Shown: piece after piece, positions 43,333-52,333 of the stretch
Layout of the letters: each line of letters begins with the position of its first letter
Numbering within the stretch: the first letter of the stretch is position 1
NCBI RefSeq assembly: GCF_001049895.1
Contig: NZ_CVPE01000004.1
Location: forward strand, 62,001 to 126,000
Length of the DNA: 64,000 nucleotides
Direction of reading: 5' to 3'
From: Rubeoparvulum massiliense
Lineage (GTDB): Bacteria > Bacillota > Bacilli > Rubeoparvulales > Rubeoparvulaceae
Notes under the pieces: model-generated
Seen by the model: only the letters and a program-made list of their open reading frames with translations
The model's database searches: none
What the model was told of the DNA's origin: nothing
Position numbers and translations under genes: made by a program

Positions 43333-43605
43333 ATGAAACAAGGGAAATCCAAGCAATACAACAACGATTTTAAAAGAACAGTGGTCGAACTGTATCACAC
43401 GGGTAGCTCCGTGAGTTCATTAAGTAGCGAATATGGTGTTTCTGAAGTAACGGTTTATAAATGGATTAAAGCTTTAACACCAATAAGCCAGGAGGCTGGT
43501 GGGCTGACGCCCCAGGACATCGCCGAAATCCAAAAAGAGAATCTTCGTCTGAAGCAAGAGGTAGAAATCTTAAAAAAGGCGATGACCATATTCGCCAAAA
43601 AGTAA
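43333..43605 (+). CDS. IS3-family transposase OrfA
   Basis: 90 residues. The N-terminal helix-turn-helix contains T-V-V-E-L-Y-H-T-G-S-S-V-S-S-L-S-S-E-Y-G-V-S, and a C-terminal leucine zipper (E-N-L-R-L-K-Q-E-V-E-I-L-K-K-A). It ends in A-K-K, stop, over a GCCAAAAAG slippery run that would allow a -1 shift into orfB. Intact, but its partner is broken. Confidence 0.85.
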   Translation: MKQGKSKQYNNDFKRTVVELYHTGSSVSSLSSEYGVSEVTVYKWIKALTPISQEAGGLTPQDIAEIQKENLRLKQEVEILKKAMTIFAKK

Positions 43606-44385
43606 CCGATGCAGAGCTAACCAAATTGATCACAGAACAGAAGCACCAATTTCCCATCCAGCTTTTGTGTGAGGTGCTGGATATCCCTCGGAGTACGTGC
43701 TATCAAACATTAACCAAATCTGTTTCCCACCGTGATAAGGAAAATCAGGGATTGACTGAAAAAATCCGTGAAATATACTCAGAAAGCAAAGCTCGATATG
43801 GGGCACCAAAAATTCATCAAGCCCTATTAAAGGCTGACTTTTCAGTCAGTTTGAAGCGTGTACAACGTTTAATGAAAAGAGCTGGCATTCGCTCCATTAC
43901 GATTAAGAGATTCGAATCGTGGTGAAGTTATATCCTGTGATAATCACTTAAATCAAGATTTCACAACGACTACGTTAAACGAAAAAATCGTTGGATATTC
44001 TTTCTCTCGTTCCATGATAACTGAACTCGTACTTCAAGCCTTAAATGATGCGATTACGACACAAAAACCGAATTCAGGGCTTATATTACATACGGATTTA
44101 GGCACTCAGTACACCAGTGAAGCCTTTACAAATGCCGTACACGAACGTGGAATAATACAATCCTTCAGCCGAAAAGACTGCCCATATGACAATGTGTGTA
44201 TCGAATCATTCCATGAGATTTTAAAGAAAGAGGAGGTTCATCAGGTAAAATATTTGGATTTTGAAGCTACCAAATTGGCACTGTTTTAATATATTGAGGG
44301 TTGGTATAACCGAAAGCGAATTCATAGCCAGCTTGGCTACCAAACACCTCAAGAAGTGGAAGATAAAATCAGACATTCAGCTTGA
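43602..44385 (+). pseudogene. IS3-family transposase OrfB, deleted and frameshifted
   Basis: The reading frame continues from orfA as D-A-E-L-T-K-L-I-T-E-Q-K-H-Q and is normal until I-T-I-K-R-F-E-S-W, where it stops. The segment around the first catalytic Asp (W-V-T-D-I-T) is missing: L-N-E-K joins directly to K-I-V-G-Y-S-F at an A run, a deletion of about 80 bases. Later parts with H-T-D-L-G-T-Q-Y and C-I-E-S-F-H (second Asp and Glu) are still present. The enzyme is inactive. Confidence 0.8.
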
Positions 44386-44489
44386 AAGTTAACTTCTTTG
44401 TGTCCAAGATATTGTCTCAGATCCATAATTTTCTCATGATAATTAATATATCTAAAACATTCCTTGATAATCTACTTAGAGATTTTGTT

Positions 44490-44760
44490 AGAAATTAATC
44501 AATATCGCCAGCACAAGCCTTATTTATCATTTCCTCTAAATTGGATCGTCCTTTTTTCCTAAGTCCACTACTATAATCAAAATAAACTCCGGCATATTGC
44601 CACTGTGGATTACTTGTATGGCGGTTTCATAATTAGAAATTTATAAATCAATACAACTTTGCTGGCTTTCGAATTTTGTGCTAACTCTACAGTACGCAGC
44701 AACCTTCAACTTTTTCTTTTCTTCTATGTAGGTTCTATTCTTCTCAGCTTTTTCATATCA
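44490..44760 (-). pseudogene. Serine recombinase N-terminal remnant
   Basis: The minus strand reads K-V-A-A-Y-C-R-V-S-T (the catalytic serine motif of resolvases), then Q-W-Q-Y-A-G-V-Y-F-D-Y-S-S-G-L-R-K-K-G-R-S and M-I-N-K-A-C-A-G-D-I-D, but in several frames with stops. It is a decayed relative of the intact recombinase at 55.7-57.4 kb, on the same strand. Confidence 0.65.
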
Positions 44761-44786
44761 ACCTCTTTTCTCAATTAAGGATACAA

Positions 44787-44820
44787 GAAAGCCGTGAGCT
44801 TATTTCAACTCACGGCTTTC
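44787..44820. terminator. Hairpin terminator
   Basis: GAAAGCCGTGAG pairs with CTCACGGCTTTC across about 10 bases. It lies about 165 bases downstream of the glycosyltransferase stop and next to the recombinase remnant. Nothing else clear is present at 44,821-44,984. Confidence 0.55.
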
Positions 44821-44984
44821 GCTAATTTTTATTCTATTTTATCCTTCAGCTCGTTGCAACAGTTATACAACCTCACAATGCCTTGAGAGGTCAATAAAGA
44901 TGTCGTGGTGTGATATTACTCCCTTGGTGGCGCTTGCTCTTTTAGATAAGAGTTTTATTATCCTTCTCCTGTATCAGATACTAT

Positions 44985-46172
44985 TTATTGTTCCTTATTA
45001 ATGAGATTTTCAATTTTATCAGCTGCCAATCTATACCCTCCGCACCTATGAAAACCATTTGATATTTCTTCTGCAGATTGCTTATAGGAATGGTTTTTCA
45101 ACACTTCCTGTATTGCTTCTTTAATTTTTTCTGGCGAATCCTCTTGCAAATAGATCCCTGCACCCAATTCATTTACTCGATAGGCAACACCACCCTGTTC
45201 CGGTGTTTGAGGAAACAAAACCAATGGGACCTTATAATAAAGTGCTTCACTGACACTGTTCATTCCACAATGAGTTAAAAATGCATCTACCTGCTGTAGC
45301 ACTTCAATTTGGTTCACACTTCTCGCTATCGTGAAATTCTGCGGCAGATCTCCAAACCCTTCCAAATCAATTAATTCACCTACAGACATGATAACATCAA
45401 AATCAGAGTCTTTTAGTGCAACTATGCAGTTCCTATAAAAATTTTTCATTAAATTATTTACTGTTCCCATAGAGATATAAATCGTTCTCCTTTGCGGTTT
45501 TATAACATCGTGATCTAATGTTCTTATCGATGGACCAACAAAGGTATATTTATCTGAAAAAGTATCAGAGCATGGCTGGAACTCAGGCGATGTATATACA
45601 ATAGTATTGGTATCATTATCATTTTGCACAACAGATAGAATATTTTTCACTGGATATCCCTTTGCCCGTAATTTTTTAATCAACTTATTTGCTTTTGGTA
45701 TGGAAAACAGCATCTTTAATAATTGAGTGATATCTTGTTTCATTATTTTGGCAGAATGCTGGTTAAACGCAAATGTTGTGGTGGAAGATATAAATGGTAC
45801 AGAGAGCTTATAGGCGGCCAATTTACCCCACAATGCCATGGAATCTGCAACAATACAATCCGATTTCCACTGGGACATTTCATCTATAATCGTATCATCC
45901 ATTGCTAGTGTTGTTTTCACTAAAATCTCTGTTGAAAATGCAATATCTTTACCAATCCGCTCCCCATCTTGTGGCATTAGCTTCATCTGAATATCGTAAG
46001 AATCACAGGAGATATATTCCGCACCTGTTGCTTCTATTTTCTCTTTTAAACAATCATATGAATAATATCGAACCTCATGCCCGCGCCTGACCAATTCTTT
46101 TACTACCGCCAAGGTAGGATTGGTATGTCCATGTGCTGGAATACCAAAAAAGGCGATTTTACTCATCATCAA
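44985..46172 (-). CDS. MGT-family glycosyltransferase (macrolide/UDP-sugar type)
   Basis: 395 residues, GT1 fold. The N-terminal acceptor domain starts I-A-F-F-G-I-P-A-H-G-H-T-N-P. The donor site near the C terminus is T-H-C-G-M-N-S-V-S-E-A-L, followed by P-Q-T-P-E-Q-G-G-V-A-Y-R. It transfers a sugar from a nucleotide donor to a lipid, antibiotic or other small acceptor; the acceptor is unknown. It overlaps the upstream AbrB-like gene by 14 bases, so the two are co-translated. Confidence 0.88.
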   Translation of the reverse strand: MMMSKIAFFGIPAHGHTNPTLAVVKELVRRGHEVRYYSYDCLKEKIEATGAEYISCDSYDIQMKLMPQDGERIGKDIAFSTEILVKTTLAMDDTIIDEMSQWKSDCIVADSMALWGKLAAYKLSVPFISSTTTFAFNQHSAKIMKQDITQLLKMLFSIPKANKLIKKLRAKGYPVKNILSVVQNDNDTNTIVYTSPEFQPCSDTFSDKYTFVGPSIRTLDHDVIKPQRRTIYISMGTVNNLMKNFYRNCIVALKDSDFDVIMSVGELIDLEGFGDLPQNFTIARSVNQIEVLQQVDAFLTHCGMNSVSEALYYKVPLVLFPQTPEQGGVAYRVNELGAGIYLQEDSPEKIKEAIQEVLKNHSYKQSAEEISNGFHRCGGYRLAADKIENLINKEQ

Positions 46173-46458
46173 TTCCCTCTCTTATTGCCTTTATTGACTT
46201 TGCAAATGATATGGAATCTTCTTCTGTGTGGTCAGGATATAATTGTTTTGCTTTTCCCGAAAAAATAGCATCGGCGATTTGGTTGAAAGTATCAAACCTT
46301 TCAATTGCAATTCCTCTCTCCGCATCTGCTAGTACGATAAGTGTATCCCCTGGAGAAATACCAAACATATCCCTTACTTCTTTAGGAATTACAATCTGAC
46401 CTTTAGGACCAACCTTAGCCGAACCCATGAACTTACCATCCTTTATTTCTTCTTTCAA
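46159..46458 (-). CDS. AbrB/SpoVT-family DNA-binding protein
   Basis: 99 residues. The swapped-hairpin domain is at about 12-55: V-G-P-K-G-Q-I-V-I-P-K-E-V-R-D-M-F-G-I-S-P-G-D, the typical AbrB/SpoVT pattern. The last 40 residues are helical, with a D-H-T-E-E-D-S-I-S-F-A-K segment. It is upstream of and overlaps the glycosyltransferase, which it probably regulates. GGGGGCGAGGAT precedes ATG. Confidence 0.88.
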   Translation of the reverse strand: MKEEIKDGKFMGSAKVGPKGQIVIPKEVRDMFGISPGDTLIVLADAERGIAIERFDTFNQIADAIFSGKAKQLYPDHTEEDSISFAKSIKAIREGIDDE

Positions 46459-46690
46459 ATCCTCGCCCCCAAGGTTACTTGTATAACTTATATAACTTAT
46501 TATATCTCCTTATCTTAGCCCAGTCAACACATAACTACCCATAAATATGATTGTAATTTTGAATCTTCAGCTTTTTAGGTTCCTCTGGTTTAGAAGATAT
46601 AAATATAGTTTTTTTCATAATGTAGCTCTCCAATAGTAAGCGTCAAATAACTTGATGGGTGGAAAAGTTGTAAAACTATTGTAAACTAGG

Positions 46691-46879
46691 TTAGGATCTA
46701 TTGACAGGAGGCCTTTGCATCTGCACTCCACGGAAGATAGTCTTCAAGGAATTCAGGGTTCTACCCAAATTGTACGCAATGTTATGTTCTTTAACGGTTT
46801 GCCCGCTACTGGTGCATTCCTGTATGATTTGGGACCATTTACTCAATCTATATTTTCGCGTGGCTTCCCTAGTATTCAA
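46691..46879 (-). pseudogene. IS66-type accessory protein (TnpA) N-terminal fragment
   Basis: ATG 46879 starts M-N-T-R-E-A-T-R-K-Y-R-L-S-K-W and continues I-I-Q-E-C-T-S-S-G-Q-T-V-K, the N terminus of IS66 TnpA-like proteins. The rest diverges and stops at 46691, so the gene is truncated. The adjacent 46,459-46,690 holds no gene. Confidence 0.55.
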
Positions 46880-47296
46880 CTTTAGACCTCCTTAAAGTTT
46901 CTCAACTGGAGTTAGTATAGTTTCATGGACACTACTTCGTTAACTCTCTACAATACAATGTGAGAAGAAGTGTCCTAAATGAAACAGTGGTCGAACTGTA
47001 TCACACGGGTAGCTCTGTGAGTTCATTAAGTAGCGAATATGGTGTTTCTGAAGTAACGATTTATAAATGAATTAAAGCTTGAACACCAATAAGCCAGGAG
47101 GCTGGTGGGCTGACGCCCCCAGGACATCGCCGAAATCCAAAAAGAGAATCTTCGTCTGAAGCAAGAGGTAGAAATCTTAAAAAAGGCGATGACCATATTC
47201 GCCAAAAATAACCGAGGCAGAGCTAACCAAATCTGTTACCCACCGTGATAAGGAAAATCAGGCATTGACTGAAAAAATCCGTGAAATATACCCAGA

Positions 47297-49003
47297 TGTG
47301 TTTTGCAAGTAGAAAATGCTTAGATGGGGGTGCGGACGTTTTCTTGGACCTTAAACAGCCAACCCCAGACTTCTTCTGTAATCTAAAGGACTCATTCCAC
47401 CTTGCGATAACTTAATCCGTTTTGATGGATACCACTTTATGTATTCATCAAGTTGCTTTATGAATTGATTTATTGTAATACCGGTCCAGTGGCGATTGTA
47501 AAACATCTCATTTTTGAGTCTGCCAAAGAAGCCTTCACAGGCGGAGTTATCAGGTGAACAACCTTTCTTTGACATTGAGCGTGTAAGTTGAGCCTTTTCC
47601 ACTCGTTCTATCCAACCTGGCCAACGATAATGGCTGCCACGGTCTGAATGAATTACGGGGTGCTCACCCTCTTTAAGTACAGAGATTGCCTCATCAAGCA
47701 TTCTATTAACTAATTCAGCATCCGGTGATGTTCCAATGGTCCAACTTACTGGCAGCCCATCAAAGCAGTCAATTATGGGAGACAGATATATTTTCCCGGC
47801 TGGGATATGAAATTCCGTTATATCTCTAAGCCATTTTACATTTGGCTTGTCCGCATGGAAATCCCGATGAATAACATTCGCTACCTCCGGGCTAATTTCA
47901 CCTTTGTATGAGTTGTATTTCCTGCGCCTTATTCTGGGTACGATGAATTGCTCTTCCTTCATAATCCGGCGAATTACCTTTTCTGATATGACTGTGCCGG
48001 CTGATTTAATGGCAGAATGGATTCTACGATAACCGTAACGACTGGAAGATCCATTAAATGCTTTCTTTACTTCTTTACGCAAGTCAGCATATTTATCACT
48101 TTTGTTCAGGATAAAGGCTTGGTAACAATAGCTGCTTTTGGCCATATGGAGAATTCGAAGAAGATCCTTCAGAAAATATTTTTCTCTTAGGGCATTAATC
48201 ACTATAGCCTTCTCATGATTAGTGAATGTTGCAAGATTAATGTCCTTTTCTTTTTTTATGATTTCTGCGGCTTTTTCTAATATGTCCCGCTCCAGCTGCA
48301 TGTGGTAAATTTCTTTTTGAAGTTCATCTACTTGTTTTGTCAGGTGCTTTTTTTCAGCCAGTATATCGGTTATTTGCCCTTCATGTTTGACATCAGTTGA
48401 TGTATTTGAAACTTTGTCTTTCTTTGTCATTTTTGGTTCGCGTCCTTCTTTTAAAAGCTGCCTTTTCCAGTTATAAAGGACTTCACAGGATACCCCAATT
48501 TCATCAGCAACCTCTTTAGCGGTTTTGCTTCTTGAGCACAAGGAAATGACTGCTTTTTCTTTTTGTTCACGCGTATACTTTATCAGTGATCCTCCTGACC
48601 GACAATATTTCTTTTCTTCAGGGGCCAGCTCTTTGATCCAAGCGTCAAGTTCAGGTCTGCTAGGATATCCCAGGATCCTAGCTGTACGGGAAACGCATTT
48701 GCCGTGATCCAAGTAGTAAGCAACAGCCTTTTGGCGTTCTTCTTCGTTGTATTTTGACTTTCTTATGAAATCCTTATGAAGATCACCATTTTCGATGTAT
48801 TCTTTGTACCAGTTGATAAGCGCCCCCTTTGAAGGGTATCCTAGTTCACGTATTACTGTTGCATAACTCATATCGTACTGTGTTAATAACTGGACTGCCT
48901 TAATTCTTTCCTGATAGGTAAACATGCGGAACCCCCTGGTTTTATATTAGGTCCAGGTTTTTGTCCGCACCTCCTATTAGGCATTTCTATTATGCAATAA
49001 ACA
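47297..49003 (-). mobile_element. Intact IS3-family element nested in copy 2
   Basis: The ends are imperfect inverted repeats about 50 bases long beginning TGTGTTTTGCAAG and, from the other side, TGTTTATTGCATAA, both leading to GGTGCGGAC and TGGACC. CCCAGA flanks it on both sides (47291-47296 and 49004-49009) as a target duplication. The uninterrupted site in copy 1 reads TCAGAAAGC at this point. The element is about 1.7 kb with one transposase gene. Confidence 0.88.
47351..48925 (-). CDS. IS3-family transposase, single fused frame
   Basis: 524 residues. Three helix-turn-helix-like units lie in the first 170 residues (Y-A-T-V-I-R-E-L-G-Y-P-S, S-R-T-A-R-I-L-G-Y-P-S, T-A-K-E-V-A-D-E-I-G-V-S), followed by a coiled coil (about 190-230). 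The rve/DDE domain has all three acids: W-L-R-D-I-T-E-F, I-H-S-D-R-G-S-H-Y, and N-S-A-C-E-G-F-F-G-R. Unlike most IS3 elements, OrfA and OrfB are in one frame. It appears active. Confidence 0.92.
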   Translation of the reverse strand: MFTYQERIKAVQLLTQYDMSYATVIRELGYPSKGALINWYKEYIENGDLHKDFIRKSKYNEEERQKAVAYYLDHGKCVSRTARILGYPSRPELDAWIKELAPEEKKYCRSGGSLIKYTREQKEKAVISLCSRSKTAKEVADEIGVSCEVLYNWKRQLLKEGREPKMTKKDKVSNTSTDVKHEGQITDILAEKKHLTKQVDELQKEIYHMQLERDILEKAAEIIKKEKDINLATFTNHEKAIVINALREKYFLKDLLRILHMAKSSYCYQAFILNKSDKYADLRKEVKKAFNGSSSRYGYRRIHSAIKSAGTVISEKVIRRIMKEEQFIVPRIRRRKYNSYKGEISPEVANVIHRDFHADKPNVKWLRDITEFHIPAGKIYLSPIIDCFDGLPVSWTIGTSPDAELVNRMLDEAISVLKEGEHPVIHSDRGSHYRWPGWIERVEKAQLTRSMSKKGCSPDNSACEGFFGRLKNEMFYNRHWTGITINQFIKQLDEYIKWYPSKRIKLSQGGMSPLDYRRSLGLAV

Positions 49004-49819
49004 CCCAGAAAGCAAAGCTCGATATGGGGCACCAAAAATTCATCAAGCCCTATTAAAAGCTGGTTTTTCAGTCAGTTTGAAGCGTGTTCAACGGTTAATG
49101 AAAAGAGCTGGCATTCCCTCCATTACGATTAAAAAATTCCGCCCACAATCGAATCGTGGTGAAGTTATATCCCGTGATAATCACTTAAATCAAGATTTCA
49201 CAACAACCACGTTAAACGAAAAATGGGTGACGGATATCACATATATTCACACCGTTAAGGATGGCTGGTGTTACTTGGCATCTGTTTTAGACCTGCATTC
49301 AAAAAAGATCGTTGGATATTCTTTCTCTCGTTCCATGACAATGCGTGTATCGAATCATTCCATGCGATTTTAAAGAAAGAGGAAGTTCATCAGGTAAGAT
49401 ATTTGGATTTGAAGCTGCCAAATTGGTACCGTTTCAATATATTGAGGGTTGGTATAACCGAAAGCGAATTCATAGCCAGCTTAGCTACCAAAGACCTCAA
49501 GAAGTGGAAGATAACATCAGACATTCAGCGTGAAAGTTAACTTCTTTGTGTCCAAGATATTGTCTCAGATCCAGTTTACAAATATAATAAAGATCTTAAG
49601 GTTTTAAGAAATAAATAATATATAGATCCATTCCAGCGAAAAAATTAAAAAGGGATATAAAAAACGTAATAGAAAAAAGTCCATCAATGGACCTTCGATT
49701 TCGCTAAAGTGCAGAAAAAGGGATATAAATAGTACAGTAGAATAGCTAAAGCCATATATAATCTGGCATCACTAGAGATAGTAGAAGAGTAAAAAAATAA
49801 TAGTAGAATCAATTTCCTT

Positions 49820-49838
49820 AAGCGCGGCGCGCTTTTTT
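49820..49838 (+). terminator. Short terminator-like hairpin
   Basis: AAGCGC and GCGCTT around GGC, followed by TTTTTT. It follows no gene I can identify. Confidence 0.5.
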
Positions 49839-49886
49839 AGTGTTCGGTAGAACACTATTCATCCTGCACCTACGGGACAAAGAGAA

Positions 49887-49919
49887 AAACAGCCCCTAAA
49901 AAAGTACTTAGGGCTGTTT
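49887..49919. terminator. Terminator-like hairpin
   Basis: AAACAGCCC pairs with GGGCTGTTT across 15 bases containing an A run. The region 49,568-50,010 has no supported gene. Confidence 0.5.
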
Positions 49920-50015
49920 ATTTCTTTGTCGTTCCATTGTAGTAAATATAGTTGTTAAACTAGTTTAAAATATGGATTTAAAATAGTTTCTATGTACAAC
50001 ATACTTTCCGTGGAG

Positions 50016-50183
50016 ACTCTCTGTCGACTATTCCCTTGCAATGCAATAATAACGGGCGTTCTGGCCTTCCGCCCCCTCCCTTGGTCGCGGCTCTCCACTG
50101 TGCTACAACCCGCGACCAAGGGAGGGGGCTAACGAAAAAAGGCAACGAACGCATGTTAAAGATTAAGAATATCGACAGAGAGT
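50016..50183. repeat. Large nested inverted repeat with a perfect 20-bp GC-rich stem
   Basis: GCCCCCTCCC plus TTGGTCGCGG (50071-50090) pairs perfectly with 50110-50129 around a 19-base loop. Outside it, CGTTC and GAACG, and then ACTCTCTGTCGA (50016-50027) and TCGACAGAGAGT (50172-50183), also pair. Together they can fold into one long imperfect hairpin about 168 bases long. No terminator T run follows. I do not recognise it; an origin, transfer origin or RNA gene is possible. Confidence 0.7.
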
Positions 50184-50395
50184 AGAGAGTTAGTAAGAGT
50201 AAATAGGTAAGTAATAGAGAGTATGTATGTAGAGTAAATGTAGTGTGTAAGTAGAGAGTTAGACTAAGTAAGTGTAAGTAGGAGTAAGTATCCAAATACG
50301 TAAGTAAATAAAATAAAAAAGAGATAAAGATAAAAAATGAAGTAAGAAAAAAACGAGATGTAGCAGTAGTAAGTGAGGTAAAAATTACAGATCAA
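50184..50395 (+). repeat. Cytosine-poor tract with degenerate GTAAGTA-type repeats
   Basis: The top strand from the end of the large hairpin is almost free of C (about four in the first 160 bases). It repeats motifs such as GTAAGTA, AGAGTAA and TAGAGAGT many times. All top-strand frames hold many stops. Such strand-asymmetric, repetitive DNA resembles replication or transfer regions, but no partner protein is next to it. Confidence 0.5.
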
Positions 50396-50473
50396 GTCCC
50401 GCCAGACGGATGGCCAGCTGCTCCCATGGAGATAAAGTGTGCTGGCTGCCAGCGCCCCACGAAAAATGCCTAG
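50312..50473 (+). pseudogene. Possible C-terminal protein remnant with C-x-x-C motif
   Basis: A 53-codon open stretch without a start reads V-V-S-E-V-K-I-T-D-Q-V-P-P-D-G-W-P, followed by M-E-I-K-C-A-G-C-Q-R-P-T and a stop at 50471. The composition and the C-x-x-C look like the end of a small zinc-binding protein. It begins in the C-poor tract. Nothing supported lies at 50,474-50,848. Confidence 0.3.
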
Positions 50474-50848
50474 AGTAGCCCTGGTTGTTTCTACGTGTTT
50501 AGTAACGACCGTCATCCTGGTTATGTAGGGGCGCTCACATAATGATTACAGGGTAGACCACGTAGTTCTATTATTAAATTGGATTGTATGACTTTGTTAT
50601 ACATTGTTATACAAAATGACCATTTCCCTAGGGTATAGCTATATCTCAAGGGTTTTCAAAACGCTTCATATGGCAATCTAGGGGCTATTTTTTCTACAGA
50701 GTTGATAAGGAAAACAAGATTGGGTATTTTTACACATCCCCCGAAAAAGGGGAATAAGGGGTAATTAGCTAAAATCGGGATGCATTTCATTTTTATCAAG
50801 TTTTGCTATAAATTAAAAAGAGAGTATTCAAAAACGAATAAAATTGTT

Positions 50849-50893
50849 AAATGGGATAGCAATTAGTCTAGAACTAATCTTCTATCCCGTTTA
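50849..50893. terminator. Hairpin terminator
   Basis: AAATGGGATAG pairs with CTATCCCGTTT, with an inner ATTAGT/ACTAAT stem. It follows the minus-strand gene's promoter side less well than a plus-strand transcript, so the source transcript is unclear. It may also serve the gene at 50928 on the minus strand. Confidence 0.5.
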
Positions 50894-50927
50894 TTCAACT
50901 ATTACAAGGGATACTTAAAAACTATTT

Positions 50928-51182
50928 TTATTTCTTATTGTTTTTTCTGTTACTCTTGAGAAACCAAAACAATATTGCCAGGGAAAATAAAATAACTGGC
51001 ACGAAACCAATAAGTTTAAAATAGTTAACTGCTCCTAAAAAATAATATGCTATAGGTAAAAAGGTTATAGCACTAATCAACATTAACAACCAGGATCTTT
51101 TAAATGCTCCTAAAAATAAGCATATAATTGATATCAGGAATGATAACCTCCAAAGAAATAAAATGATATCTATTTCTCCCAT
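50928..51182 (-). CDS. Small membrane protein, unrecognised
   Basis: 84 residues with three membrane helices (about 8-25, 29-47, 56-75) and a basic tail (K-S-N-R-K-N-N-K-K). A GGGGGGATTTCT sequence precedes ATG. It is one of the few intact frames in this decayed area. No family is known to me. Confidence 0.6.
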   Translation of the reverse strand: MGEIDIILFLWRLSFLISIICLFLGAFKRSWLLMLISAITFLPIAYYFLGAVNYFKLIGFVPVILFSLAILFWFLKSNRKNNKK

Positions 51183-51250
51183 AGAAATCCCCCCAAAAAA
51201 CTAGTATTCAAAACTAGTATTCTTAATAGGAAATACAATTGCATTAAACA

Positions 51251-51469
51251 TTAATAAGTTTGTAACTTAAAACTAAGTAAACTACTACCTTCCCCAGATT
51301 TTCCTTTTTCAGTGGTAATATAAGCATAGCCATCATTATATCCACGTATATTTACCCTATGCCATACATCAGTTCGTTTACTATCCCAACCAAAATCCGT
51401 ATTGTAATAAGAATGATAGGAACTTGAGTTTATATATTTACCTTCATCAACATGGCCCTTCTCTAATTT
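51251..51469 (-). pseudogene. C-terminal fragment of an unrecognised protein
   Basis: The frame reads K-L-E-K-G-H-V-D-E-G-K-Y-I-N-S-S-S-Y-H-S, then W-H-R-V-N-I-R-G-Y-N-D-G-Y-A-Y-I and ends L-S-F-K-L-Q-T-Y, stop at 51251. It is rich in Ser, Tyr and Gly like an extracellular beta protein. It has no start and abuts the DUF499-like fragment. Confidence 0.4.
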
Positions 51470-51559
51470 TCAATTTATGTAATTTTAATAATATTATACT
51501 GGATATTTGAATAGATGGAATATAAAAATTCTGATTTAAAGTAACAAAAACGACCATCC

Positions 51560-51922
51560 CCTGACCTCGCCCAGTGAGCAAGGTCAGATAAATTTTCTTG
51601 GCGTAAGCAACCAGCTCGTCCATAAGGATAAGGCAGGGAGCAGCGGCGTCGAAAAGGTTCTTCAACGCTTCAGAACCGGGTGATACCCCTTTTTTGTCCG
51701 CTTCTTTAACATAATCATAGAGTTTCGCTGACTCTGCAAGCTGCGCCGCCATCTCACCCCATATGGTGCTGATGGTGATGCCTGGCATATTGTTCGGCCG
51801 TTTACTCTTGGTGGGGTCAAGCGCCGTACCCACCAGAACCGCTACGTTCGCTTTCGGCAGAGCTGTCAAACCAGCCCGCTGTAATACAGGCTTTACATTT
51901 GGTATTTTATCAAGGGAAACCC
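51560..51922 (-). pseudogene. DUF499-type ATPase fragment
   Basis: The minus strand reads A-N-V-A-V-L-V-G-T-A-L-D-P-T, then I-W-G-E-M-A-A-Q-L-A and C-L-I-L-M-D-E-L-V-A-Y-A-K-K-I-Y (a Walker B-like stretch), matching the middle of DUF499 proteins, large ATPases found near DNA-modification genes. It lacks both ends, although a frame of 179 codons stays open. It is a relic of a possible defence gene. Confidence 0.55.
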
Positions 51923-51924
51923 TA

Positions 51925-52317
51925 CCACTATTCATTCCTCCAGAGATTATTAATAAGCCTGGAAAATTAACAACCGATGAATTCAATATGATGAAATCTC
52001 ATTCTGAGAGCGGGTATAGATATTTGGAAGAGCATGGCTACCAAGATCAAGAAGTATAACAAATCGTCCAATACCATCATGAACGACAGGATGGAGCAGG
52101 CTACCCATATAGACTAAAACTTGATTTGGGTCATGTTCAAATTGTCGCTCTAGCGGATGTCTATGATGCACTAGTATCGCATCGTCCCTACCGCTCTCAT
52201 TCTCTCTCCAGTGAAGATACACTAACAATCATTAAGAATGGAAAAGCAGGTTCTTTTCCAGACAAGTATATCTCCATTTTGGAAGGCATATTAAAATCCC
52301 CGCTATCTCAAATGTAG
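51925..52317 (+). pseudogene. HD-GYP-type phosphodiesterase C-terminal fragment
   Basis: The plus strand reads I-P-P-E-I-I-N-K-P-G-K-L-T, then after a TAA stop Y-H-H-E-R-Q-D-G-A-G-Y-P-Y and L-A-D-V-Y-D-A-L, matching the second half of HD-GYP domains (H-H-E-R-x-D-G-x-G-Y-P; D-V-Y-D-A-L). The first metal ligands are missing. It is a dead relic, in the opposite direction to the DUF499 fragment. Confidence 0.65.
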
Positions 52318-52333
52318 TAGACGGGGATTCTTC

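Larger units (their letters stand above)
43313..44419 (+). mobile_element. Defective IS3-family element, copy 1
   Basis: It begins TGTGAGAGGAAGTGTCC and ends CCAAGATATTGTCTCA, giving partial inverted repeats with TG and CA termini as usual for IS3 elements. It carries orfA and a broken orfB. The same ends occur in copy 2 at 46959-49567. No target duplication is visible at this copy. Confidence 0.75.
46959..49567 (+). mobile_element. Defective IS3-family element, copy 2, interrupted by another IS
   Basis: The ends match copy 1 (TGTGAGAAGAAGTGTCC at the left, GATATTGTCTCA at the right). The orfA homologue has lost its first codons and carries stops. orfB lacks part of its N-terminal region and the segment around the second catalytic Asp, joined at an ATGA microhomology. 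The W-V-T-D-I-T segment missing from copy 1 is present here. A second IS (47297-49003) sits inside orfB. Confidence 0.8.

Noticed and set aside
49990-50515. Two minus-strand open frames of 101 and 83 codons over the hairpin and C-poor tract
   Set aside because: They translate the low-complexity tract into Leu/Tyr/Ser/Thr strings and the GC-rich stem. There is no start context, so they arise from base composition.
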